Source: Bacteroidia bacterium
GTDB taxonomy: Bacteria > Bacteroidota > Bacteroidia > NS11-12g > UBA955
DNA: 64,000 nucleotides
Direction: 5' to 3'
Assembly: GCA_023653095.1 (NCBI GenBank)
Contig: JAMNXP010000002.1
Location: forward strand, 1-64,000
Made by a program: the position numbers and the translations under genes. The notes beneath the pieces are model-generated. The model was not told the origin of the DNA. It worked only from the letters and a program-made list of their open reading frames with translations, and did not search any database. Within the stretch, counting starts at the first letter, position 1. Every line of letters begins with the position of its first letter. Of the stretch, positions 25,766 to 33,095 are shown piece by piece.

Positions 25766-27024
25766 CGATTTTCACCAATATATCGAAGATACACGGGTTA
25801 ATGTCCCCAGAAAGAAACAAATTCAACCTGAAATTTGGCCAGGAGATGTCTCAAGTTGACTGTCTTTCTGATGCTTATATTAAAGTTGAAAACGGCCGTA
25901 TTTTAGAAATTGGAAGTGGAATGCCTGAACTGAAAGATGAAGATCAAGTAATTGATTTACAAGGAAAAGAAGTACTCCCTGGTTTCGTGGATTCACATAC
26001 ACATTTGGTGTTTGCGGCGCCACGTCACGAAGAATTTTCTCTGAGAATCAAGGGGGCGAGTTACGAAGAAATTGCCGAAGCAGGGGGTGGCATATTGAAT
26101 TCGGCGGCGAAATTGAGGTTGATGTCAGAAGATGAACTTTTTGATCATGCTTCCGAAAGAGTGAAATCGATGATTCTACATGGCACCACGTGCATAGAAA
26201 TTAAAAGTGGATACGGATTGAGTGTAGATTCAGAGCTCAAAATGTTGAGGGTAATCAAGAGATTGAAAGAGGCATTTCCCATTTTAATTAAAGCCACTTT
26301 TTTGGGTGCGCACGCCTTTCCGAAGGAGTTCAAACAGCAGCCCGATGCCTATATTGATCTCATTTTAAGAGATATGCTTCCGGCAGTAATTGCCGATGAT
26401 TTAGCAGATCATATAGATGTTTTTTGCGACCGCGGATTTTTCACGCAAGAGCAAACCGAAAGGATTTTGACTCAATCTCAGAAATACGGTTTGCCATCAA
26501 AGATTCATGGTAATGAATTGGGATTAACGGGTGGAGTGCAAGTGGCGGTGAAAATGGAATCTTGGAGTGTTGATCACCTAGAACATTGCAGCGAGGTGGA
26601 ATTTGAATTGATGCGAGATTCATTTTCTCATGAATACGGCGGTACCATGCCTGTGGCTTTGCCTGGAACCTCTTATTTCTTGGGAATTCCATATGCCCCA
26701 ACTCGAAAGATGATTGATTTTGGTTTGCCGGTGGTTCTAGCAACAGACTTCAATCCGGGTTCTAGTCCAATACATTCTTTACAAAATATTGCATCTTTGG
26801 CATGCACTCAAATGAAGATGCTTCCCGAAGAGGTATTTCATGCCATTACCTGTAATGCTGCTCACAGTTTGAGGCTTGGCAATGAGGTAGGTTCTTTAGG
26901 AATAGGAATGCGGGCTGATTTTTTGGTGATGAAAACCCGCGATTCTATAAAAACGATTCCTTATTTCATGGGACAAAATCAGGTGGAAAGAGTGTTCATC
27001 GAAGGGCAAGAGTTTTTTGCCTAA
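25759..27024 (+). CDS. hutI: Imidazolonepropionase
   Basis: Hydrolyses 4-imidazolone-5-propanoate to N-formimino-L-glutamate, the third step of histidine degradation. The 421-residue amidohydrolase has the metal-binding FVDSHTHLVFA (about residues 76-86), GAHAFPKE (about 182), IHGNELG, VDHLEHC and ATDFNPGSSP (about 327). The active-site loop AGGGI is present. No hutU, hutH or hutG is next to it, so the pathway genes are dispersed. A weak -7-like box TAACTTCG (25746-25753) lies 5 nt before the ATG. Confidence 0.95.
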   Translation: MSTIFTNISKIHGLMSPERNKFNLKFGQEMSQVDCLSDAYIKVENGRILEIGSGMPELKDEDQVIDLQGKEVLPGFVDSHTHLVFAAPRHEEFSLRIKGASYEEIAEAGGGILNSAAKLRLMSEDELFDHASERVKSMILHGTTCIEIKSGYGLSVDSELKMLRVIKRLKEAFPILIKATFLGAHAFPKEFKQQPDAYIDLILRDMLPAVIADDLADHIDVFCDRGFFTQEQTERILTQSQKYGLPSKIHGNELGLTGGVQVAVKMESWSVDHLEHCSEVEFELMRDSFSHEYGGTMPVALPGTSYFLGIPYAPTRKMIDFGLPVVLATDFNPGSSPIHSLQNIASLACTQMKMLPEEVFHAITCNAAHSLRLGNEVGSLGIGMRADFLVMKTRDSIKTIPYFMGQNQVERVFIEGQEFFA

Positions 27025-27052
27025 AATTCAACACAGGCGCCACAGAATGTAG

Positions 27053-27060
27053 TAATTTTG
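27053..27060 (+). promoter_or_regulatory. -7 promoter box of the bacilliredoxin gene, leaderless geometry
   Basis: TAATTTTG, a perfect TAnnTTTG, ends 5 nt before the ATG at 27066. No clear -33 TTG was seen. Confidence 0.45.
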
Positions 27061-27065
27061 TGATT

Positions 27066-27485
27066 ATGCCTTATCCAGAAATGATGGTTGCTCCTATGAG
27101 AGCCGAGTTGACCAATAAAGGGTTTACCGAATTAAAATCTGCTGCTGAAGTTGAAGCGGCTATGAATGGAAATAACGACACTACTCTTGTAGTAGTAAAT
27201 TCAGTTTGTGGTTGTGCTGCGGGAAGCGCTAGACCAGGAATTCTAAAGTCATTGGAAATTTCGTCTAAAAAGCCGGTTAAATTGGTGACCGTTTTCGCAG
27301 GGCAAGATTTGGATGCAGTGGCTAAAGCACGCGAATTTATGGTGCCATTCCCTCCATCGTCTCCTGCAGTTGCTCTTTTCAAAAATGGCGAAGTGGTTCA
27401 CATGGTTGAACGTCACATGATTGAAGGTAGAACTGCTGATATGGTGGCTGATAATTTAGCTGCTGCTTATGAGCAATTTTGCTAA
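27066..27485 (+). CDS. Bacilliredoxin (BrxA/BrxB family)
   Basis: A 139-residue thioredoxin-like protein with the CGC active site in NSVCGCAAGSARPG (about residues 46-59), characteristic of bacilliredoxins that remove bacillithiol from thiolated proteins. The ATG at 27066 is preferred over GTG at 27060, which overlaps the promoter box. The C-terminus ends with a Cys, and the gene overlaps the following inositol monophosphatase gene by 17 nt. Bacillithiol use is known for parts of Bacteroidota; it is inferred here. Confidence 0.9.
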   Translation: MPYPEMMVAPMRAELTNKGFTELKSAAEVEAAMNGNNDTTLVVVNSVCGCAAGSARPGILKSLEISSKKPVKLVTVFAGQDLDAVAKAREFMVPFPPSSPAVALFKNGEVVHMVERHMIEGRTADMVADNLAAAYEQFC

Positions 27486-28266
27486 TCTACTGCCTGAAGT
27501 TCTGAAGGTGTGCAAAGAAGTTGGAGAGTTTCAACTTCAACATCTTCAAAAGGTAGGATTGGAAGCCATTGAAGAAAAAACGGCCAATCAGTTGGTGAGT
27601 TTTGTAGACAAAAACAGCGAGCAAATGCTGGTTGATGGCTTAAAAACTTTACTTCCCAATTCAACCATTATAGGTGAAGAAAGCGCTCCAGAAAACAGAA
27701 CGTTGACCTCCGAAACCTGGATCATTGACCCATTAGACGGAACCACAAACTTCTTACACGGATTACCCGTATTTTCCATCAGCGTAGCCCTATTTGTTGA
27801 CGGACAACCGCATCTTGCCGTAGTAGAGTGTCCAGCGTTGAAAGAATCATTTACAGCGGCTTTGGGAAAGGGAGCTTGGCTAAATGGTGAACCCATTGCG
27901 GTGGCAACCAATCCTGATTTGAAAAATAGCTTAATTGCCACTGGATTTCCATATTACACCTTCGGGAAGATGTCTGAATACCTTGAATTGCTAGAGGTCT
28001 TCATGAGGTCTACTCAGGGTTTGCGACGTATGGGCTCTGCCGCAATAGATTTAGCTTATGTTGCTTGCGGTCGATTTGATGCCTTTTTTGAGATGAATTT
28101 ATCTCCTTGGGACATTGCCGCTGGCATACTTCTGGTAAGAGAAGCGGGAGGGCAGGTAACAGATTTTCACGGGAAGGAAGATATTGTATTTGATCAAGAA
28201 ATCATTGCTGCTTCGAGTGTGATTTATGACACCTTCACCAAAGAAGTTGCCTTAAAATTGGGCTAA
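27469..28266 (+). CDS. Inositol monophosphatase family protein
   Basis: A 265-residue magnesium-dependent sugar-phosphate or nucleotide phosphatase. The metal-binding motifs are IIGEES (about residue 64), WIIDPLDGTTNFLHG (about 84-98) and the C-terminal NLSPWDIAAGILLVREAGG (about 205-223). The family includes inositol-1-phosphatase (SuhB) and 3'(2'),5'-bisphosphate phosphatase (CysQ); the sequence alone favours the SuhB-like branch. It overlaps the bacilliredoxin gene. Confidence 0.9.
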   Translation: MSNFANLLPEVLKVCKEVGEFQLQHLQKVGLEAIEEKTANQLVSFVDKNSEQMLVDGLKTLLPNSTIIGEESAPENRTLTSETWIIDPLDGTTNFLHGLPVFSISVALFVDGQPHLAVVECPALKESFTAALGKGAWLNGEPIAVATNPDLKNSLIATGFPYYTFGKMSEYLELLEVFMRSTQGLRRMGSAAIDLAYVACGRFDAFFEMNLSPWDIAAGILLVREAGGQVTDFHGKEDIVFDQEIIAASSVIYDTFTKEVALKLG

Positions 28267-28286
28267 TCTTTGCCATTCTAAGTTTG
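28258..28286 (+). promoter_or_regulatory. Candidate promoter of the LysE-SBF gene pair
   Basis: TTG (28258-28260), 18 nt, TAAGTTTG (28279-28286): a perfect -7 box with good spacing. The -33 lies in the end of the monophosphatase gene; the ATG at 28305 is 18 nt further on. Confidence 0.5.
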
Positions 28287-28304
28287 CGGGGTTAACTTGC
28301 AAAC

Positions 28305-28967
28305 ATGGATTGGGCGCTCGCAGTAATACGCGGTATAGGTTACGGATTGTTCTTAGGAATGATGAGTTTCGGACCTGCATTTTTTGCGCTCATTCAAGTA
28401 GGAATGCAAGGTGGAAAGAAGGCGGGTTGGCGAATGGCCACGGGCATTTTTTTAGCCGATTTGGTGGTTGCCTTAGCTTGTTTTTATGGTTTGGCAGGGT
28501 TGTTCTCCACGCCTTGGTTTCAGTTGGTATTTTCTGGATTTGCTGCTTCTGGTATCTTGTTTATGGGAGTAAGAGGGTTTGTAGTGAAATACCGTAATTT
28601 CATTGAAAACCTGCAAAAACCGATGAATCCCAACGCAAATTTACTTCAAGGATTCATTGTCAATTTGATGAATCCCTTCGTGATTCTCTTGTGGGTGGGT
28701 ATTTTGGGAGCCATTTCTGTTGGACATGATAGTGCCATTGATCATGAATATACCATTTTGGTGGAAATGATGAGTATATTGCTTACAGTCTTTACTTTAG
28801 ACCTTGGAAAAGTGTACTTGAGCGACTATATAGGTAAGAAGTTGAATCTTCGCATATATTATTATTTCAATAAATATGTGGGGCTACTTCTGGTATTGAT
28901 TGGTGTTTATTATGCCTATCATTTCGTTAAATTACTGATCAGTCAAGTGCCTGCATTATTTCAATAA
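28305..28967 (+). CDS. LysE/RhtB-family amino-acid exporter
   Basis: A 220-residue inner-membrane protein with about six hydrophobic helices. The family signature is at the N-terminus, MMSFGPAFFALIQVGMQGGKKAGWRMATGIFLAD (about residues 19-52), and NLMNPFVILLWVGILG lies near 121. It probably exports amino acids or small metabolites. It is followed after 6 nt by the SBF transporter gene, and the two appear to share the promoter upstream. Confidence 0.85.
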   Translation: MDWALAVIRGIGYGLFLGMMSFGPAFFALIQVGMQGGKKAGWRMATGIFLADLVVALACFYGLAGLFSTPWFQLVFSGFAASGILFMGVRGFVVKYRNFIENLQKPMNPNANLLQGFIVNLMNPFVILLWVGILGAISVGHDSAIDHEYTILVEMMSILLTVFTLDLGKVYLSDYIGKKLNLRIYYYFNKYVGLLLVLIGVYYAYHFVKLLISQVPALFQ

Positions 28968-28973
28968 AATTTA

Positions 28974-29885
28974 ATGAGTTTTATAGGCCAAAATATCAAT
29001 CTTTTATTGAATGTGGTACTGGGTATGATCATGTTTGGCTTGGGATTAAGCCTAAAAAAACACGATTTTAAAGTGCTCTTTGATCAACCGCGCTCTTTAG
29101 CGGTGGGTTTGTTTTCACAAATGATATTGCTGCCCATTTTGGCTTATATCTTAGTGTCTAATGCAACCTTGCCAGTGGAATTTAAGGTAGGAATCATGAT
29201 TCTGAGTGTCTGTCCTGGAGGCATTACTTCTAATTTGGTAAGTTACTTTGTTAAAGGGAATGTCGCTCTTTCAGTTAGTTTAACCGTCTCCAATGCGGTT
29301 TTGTCGTTGATTTCAATTCCCTTGTTGGTGAATGTTTTTCTTTGGTGGTTGATGCCTGAAAAGAACAGTGATTTTATTGCTCTTCCCTTATTTGACACCT
29401 TTGTAGCTATTTTCTTGGTTACTTTAGTGCCTGCGGGATTGGGTATGTTGGTGCGAACATTCTTAGGCAAGAAAATCTTACAAATTCAAAAGGTGATAAA
29501 TATAATTTTACCCCTTTTACTTTTATTGGTTTTTGCAACCAAGTTTTTAGCGGGTCAAGATCATGGGGGTACAAGCATGACGGCCAATGAAACCATGATG
29601 CTTACTCCCTACGTTATTGCTTTCAATGTGCTTTCCATGTTGATGGGATTTTTAATCGGAATTCCATTCATGTTATCATTTAAAAATAGAATCACCATGG
29701 CCATCGAAGTGGGTTTGCATAATACAGCTTTGGGTTTATTGATTGCCGGGCAATTGCTGAACAATACTGAAATGGAAAAGCCAGCCTTGGTCTATGCCTT
29801 ATATTCTTTTGCAGTAACCTTTGGAGTGAGTTGGTTACTCATTAGGCTCAGGTTGCATCGCCTGAAAAAACGCAGTAAGATCTGA
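28974..29885 (+). CDS. Bile acid:sodium symporter (SBF) family transporter
   Basis: A 303-residue membrane protein of about nine helices, homologous to BASS-type sodium symporters. Diagnostic motifs are SVCPGGITSNLVSYFVKGNVALSVSLT (about residues 78-104) with sodium-site residues, and EVGLHNTALGLLIA (about 243). Substrates in bacteria include organic acids such as pantoate; none is shown here. Its last 51 nt overlap the 3' end of the convergent nadD gene, an unusually long tail-to-tail coding overlap. Confidence 0.9.
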   Translation: MSFIGQNINLLLNVVLGMIMFGLGLSLKKHDFKVLFDQPRSLAVGLFSQMILLPILAYILVSNATLPVEFKVGIMILSVCPGGITSNLVSYFVKGNVALSVSLTVSNAVLSLISIPLLVNVFLWWLMPEKNSDFIALPLFDTFVAIFLVTLVPAGLGMLVRTFLGKKILQIQKVINIILPLLLLLVFATKFLAGQDHGGTSMTANETMMLTPYVIAFNVLSMLMGFLIGIPFMLSFKNRITMAIEVGLHNTALGLLIAGQLLNNTEMEKPALVYALYSFAVTFGVSWLLIRLRLHRLKKRSKI

Positions 29886-30425
29886 TACTATTTCAGTAGG
29901 AACGAGGTGGTTTATTGGCTCATTTTCCCACAGCAAATCTCGAATTTCAGTAGCAGATATATCTATCAATGGAGCGTCATACCAAGTGGCTCCAAATGGC
30001 ATGGGTTCAGCCGGTTTTGGGTAGCCAGGACGTGCATAGACGTGTAACGGACAAATTTGCGATAATTGCTCTGCAAATTGCCATTTATGAAAGGTGTAGA
30101 GGTTGTCGGCGCCCATAATCAAGGAAAAATGGTGTTCTGGATATTTTTCGTAAAAATGAACGGCTGATTTATAGGTGTAAGACGGTAAACTCAAATGAAA
30201 CTCTTCATCAGAACAACTCAGTTGTGGCTCATTGATTAATGCGTTTTGAACCCATTGCAATCTGAGCGCTGCTGGTATTAAAGTTTCTTCTGATTTGTGG
30301 GGATTTAGGGGCGATGGTACAAACCACATTTCATCGAAATTGCCGTGTTCCAAAATGTATTTTGCAACTTGAAGGTGCCCAATGTGTATGGGATTGAAAG
30401 ATCCAAAATACAAGCCTACTCTCAT
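29835..30425 (-). CDS. nadD: Nicotinate-nucleotide adenylyltransferase
   Basis: Transfers AMP from ATP to nicotinate mononucleotide in NAD synthesis. The 196-residue protein has the nucleotidyltransferase motif GSFNPIHIGHL (about residues 8-18) and the C-terminal ISATEIRDLL (about 171). FVPSPLNPHK is also typical. Its start overlaps the end of gmk by 4 nt, and its 3' end overlaps the SBF gene by 51 nt. Confidence 0.95.
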   Translation of the reverse strand: MRVGLYFGSFNPIHIGHLQVAKYILEHGNFDEMWFVPSPLNPHKSEETLIPAALRLQWVQNALINEPQLSCSDEEFHLSLPSYTYKSAVHFYEKYPEHHFSLIMGADNLYTFHKWQFAEQLSQICPLHVYARPGYPKPAEPMPFGATWYDAPLIDISATEIRDLLWENEPINHLVPTEIVSDLTAFFQAMQPEPNE

Positions 30426-30994
30426 GATTCTTTGTGGTAAAAATCTGAAACCAATTTTTCACAGGTTTCAAATGTTTCTTCCAATACATCATTAACAACT
30501 ACCACATCATATTGGTTTTCAAAGCTCAATTCATAATTGGCTTTGGCTATGCGTTCTTTGAGTTGATGTTCTACTTCGGTGCTTCGTTTGGTAAGTCTTT
30601 CTAACAATACATCTACGTTGGGAGGTCTCAGAAAAACGGCTAGTGCTTGTTCGCCAAATTTACGCTTTAAGTTTAGTCCGCCTTTTACATCAACATCAAA
30701 GACTACCATCTTATTGTTGGCCCAAATTTTTTCTACTTCACTCCACAGAGTTCCGTACAGAATACCGGCATATACCTCTTCGTATTCCAGGAAGGCATTT
30801 TCTTCAATTTTTTGGCGAAAAACATCTTCGGAAAGGAAGTGATATTCACGGCCGTCTACCTCACCCGGACGAGGCTGTCTGGTAGTTGCGCTCACAGAGA
30901 AGCCGAGCTGATGCTGCAGCTTTTCCATCAGGTGTTTAACCACAGTGGTTTTGCCTGATCCCGAAGGCGCTGAAAAGATGAGGAGCTTATTCAA
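30422..30994 (-). CDS. gmk: Guanylate kinase
   Basis: Phosphorylates GMP to GDP using ATP. The 190-residue protein has the P-loop SAPSGSGKTT (about residues 8-17), the GMP-binding SATTRQPRPGEVDGREYHF (about 35-53) and the lid region RLTKRSTEVEHQLKERI. The only initiator that gives the normal N-terminus is TTG at 30994. It lies 3 nt after the PNGase F-like gene and is coupled with nadD by a 4-nt overlap. Confidence 0.95.
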   Translation of the reverse strand: MNKLLIFSAPSGSGKTTVVKHLMEKLQHQLGFSVSATTRQPRPGEVDGREYHFLSEDVFRQKIEENAFLEYEEVYAGILYGTLWSEVEKIWANNKMVVFDVDVKGGLNLKRKFGEQALAVFLRPPNVDVLLERLTKRSTEVEHQLKERIAKANYELSFENQYDVVVVNDVLEETFETCEKLVSDFYHKES

Positions 30995-30997
30995 AAC

Positions 30998-32950
30998 TTA
31001 ATATAATACAACTTTGGAAGTGCAAAGGTCGTTGTTTTGTTTGAAATTGACCATATAGACCCCTGGTTGTCTGTTTTTGAGGTCAATCCATTGATATACA
31101 CTGAAATTAGGCTCAAGTATTTTTGATTCAATGAGTTGCCCTTGCATATTCCTAATTTCAATGACTGCTTGAGTTGCATTTTTTGCAAATAATTCAGGGA
31201 TTTCTACGGCGAATCCATCAGAAGCTGGGTTTGGATAAACCTTCAAAACAGCAGTTGGTTTCTCCAAATCTGCCGTGCTAACGGGAAATCCTACGGTAAA
31301 ATCATAGCGAATGGATGTCCCAAAATCAATCCCAAAGTTCTTGTGTAATACACCGCTAACCTCATTTCTTAATTGAAGCGAGCCGTTACCATCATAGGTG
31401 TTTGCCCACCATCCCAATCCGTCTTCATTGAGATTGTAGTCTTTAGGGGAAATGCCCGTATCGGAGAATTCGAAGGTGAAACACCCATTACCCAAGATAA
31501 TGGTATCTCTGTGGATGGTGTTTTTGGCGGTGAAATTCTTCTTTTCATGAACAATATTTCCTTGAGGACCAATGATTCTGTAGCTGTTCTCGCTCGGCGC
31601 GTTGTTGGTTTTAAAAACCACAATGACTTTATTTGGTAGCGCAGGAGGAACAGCGGGCATGGTAACTTGCTGATAGTTGTTGGAAGCATCTTCATCCGTT
31701 TTGCCGTTTACTTTTAGAACGCGGCATTCAAATTGGTTACTCACTGACGTCCAATCAAAATAGGAGGGAAGATAAACATTGAATGTTTCGTTTGAGTGAA
31801 TCACGCCTTTCCAAAGATATTTTTCCAGTTTTCCACCGGTGATTCCGTATTCCAATTCTAAACTTTGAATGGGTTCTTTTCCGGTGTTTCGGATTTTCAC
31901 TTCGGGTTCGCTGCAAATGGGATTCATGCGCGAATATTGAGGGTGATTGGAAGGTTTCAATATGTCTTCAATGGTTGCGTCTGTCTGATATTTATATTCG
32001 CCAAATTCCACCAAATATGCGGTGATGACATAGTTTGAGCTTCCACCGGTACGCACATAGGTTTCCATGTCGAGGTCAAAATTGTGAGGCTTCCCGTTTT
32101 CGGGGACTTCAAAATTGTACTCTTCTACGTTTTGTCCTGGACACCAAGAAGCGCGGTCATAGACCCAGGTTCCGCCTTGAGGGAAAACCGGATTGCTGCC
32201 ACAGTTGTCGCGCCAAACCCAAGCGGTGTCAACGTATTGGCTGTCAAGCCAAAGGTAACGACGTTTGGGACAAAATTCAGCGCAGTTGCTGGGTTGATCC
32301 ATGCCATGGCCGGTTTGTATGATTTTGAAGCGCGAGTATTTGGTGCCTTGAGTGGGTGTCCAAGTAAAATTCTCTGCGCGTGCCTCAAAAATAGAATCGT
32401 TGCCATAGGGAATGCTTTTTTGCATGATGCGTTTTATTCCCACAACATCTCTGATGGATGGACCTTCGTGCATGATGAATTTTAAAGTGATGATCCAGCC
32501 GCGGCCATTGCGGGTTTCGTAGCCAGTGTGTCTGTATTTGATTTGAACCGAATCTCTGAACAATGATTGGAAATCGGTGATGTCAAACTTCCAAGTATGT
32601 TTCCACTGACTGTTGAAGGTAAGTCCGTAGGGCGTAATGAATCGCATGATTTCCCATCCCAAAGAATCATTGAAAGTGCCACGGCGATTATCTAAATATA
32701 TGTAGTTGAGATAGTCCCATTCTCCGCAGGTCATTCCTGTTGGACATTGAAACGAGAGTTCGCAGTACATGCGTTGGAAGTTTTTGTCTTTTGGGAAGAC
32801 GCCCCATCTGCTGTAATCGGTGCTTCCGCGTGAAGGATCTGTTTGTATGAGGACTTTGTCGTGGGTAGTGACGATGGTCTGTGCTTTAATTCCAGTAACA
32901 AAAAATAAGCAAGTAAATAACAGGAAACACTTTGATTTGAGTGAATGCAT
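30998..32950 (-). CDS. PNGase F-like glycoamidase with T9SS sorting domain
   Basis: A secreted protein of about 650 residues (ATG at 32950; signal peptide ending GIKAQ). The N-terminal 300 residues follow the layout of peptide-N4-(N-acetyl-beta-glucosaminyl)asparagine amidase F: TCGEWDYLNYIYL matches the PNGase F segment around its catalytic Asp60, RFITPYG follows, NCAEFCPKRR matches the segment around Glu206, and GGTWVYDRASWCPG is the conserved second-domain motif. The C-terminus (KVYPNPASDGF ... VYMVNFKQN) is a type A T9SS sorting domain. It would remove N-linked glycans from proteins outside the cell. Alignment with PNGase F is from memory. No glycosidase cluster surrounds it; gmk and nadD follow directly. 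Confidence 0.72.
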   Translation of the reverse strand: MHSLKSKCFLLFTCLFFVTGIKAQTIVTTHDKVLIQTDPSRGSTDYSRWGVFPKDKNFQRMYCELSFQCPTGMTCGEWDYLNYIYLDNRRGTFNDSLGWEIMRFITPYGLTFNSQWKHTWKFDITDFQSLFRDSVQIKYRHTGYETRNGRGWIITLKFIMHEGPSIRDVVGIKRIMQKSIPYGNDSIFEARAENFTWTPTQGTKYSRFKIIQTGHGMDQPSNCAEFCPKRRYLWLDSQYVDTAWVWRDNCGSNPVFPQGGTWVYDRASWCPGQNVEEYNFEVPENGKPHNFDLDMETYVRTGGSSNYVITAYLVEFGEYKYQTDATIEDILKPSNHPQYSRMNPICSEPEVKIRNTGKEPIQSLELEYGITGGKLEKYLWKGVIHSNETFNVYLPSYFDWTSVSNQFECRVLKVNGKTDEDASNNYQQVTMPAVPPALPNKVIVVFKTNNAPSENSYRIIGPQGNIVHEKKNFTAKNTIHRDTIILGNGCFTFEFSDTGISPKDYNLNEDGLGWWANTYDGNGSLQLRNEVSGVLHKNFGIDFGTSIRYDFTVGFPVSTADLEKPTAVLKVYPNPASDGFAVEIPELFAKNATQAVIEIRNMQGQLIESKILEPNFSVYQWIDLKNRQPGVYMVNFKQNNDLCTSKVVLY

Positions 32951-33095
32951 TTTCCAAAAATAAGGGTAAATAAGGGTCAAAATCAAAAAAACAGGAGCAG
33001 AATATTAATAAATGATTATTTCGGTGTAGGGCTTTTTAATTTAATGATAACTCAAGGTTAACGGGTTGTTTTTAAGAAAGGGTAAACTTTGAATC

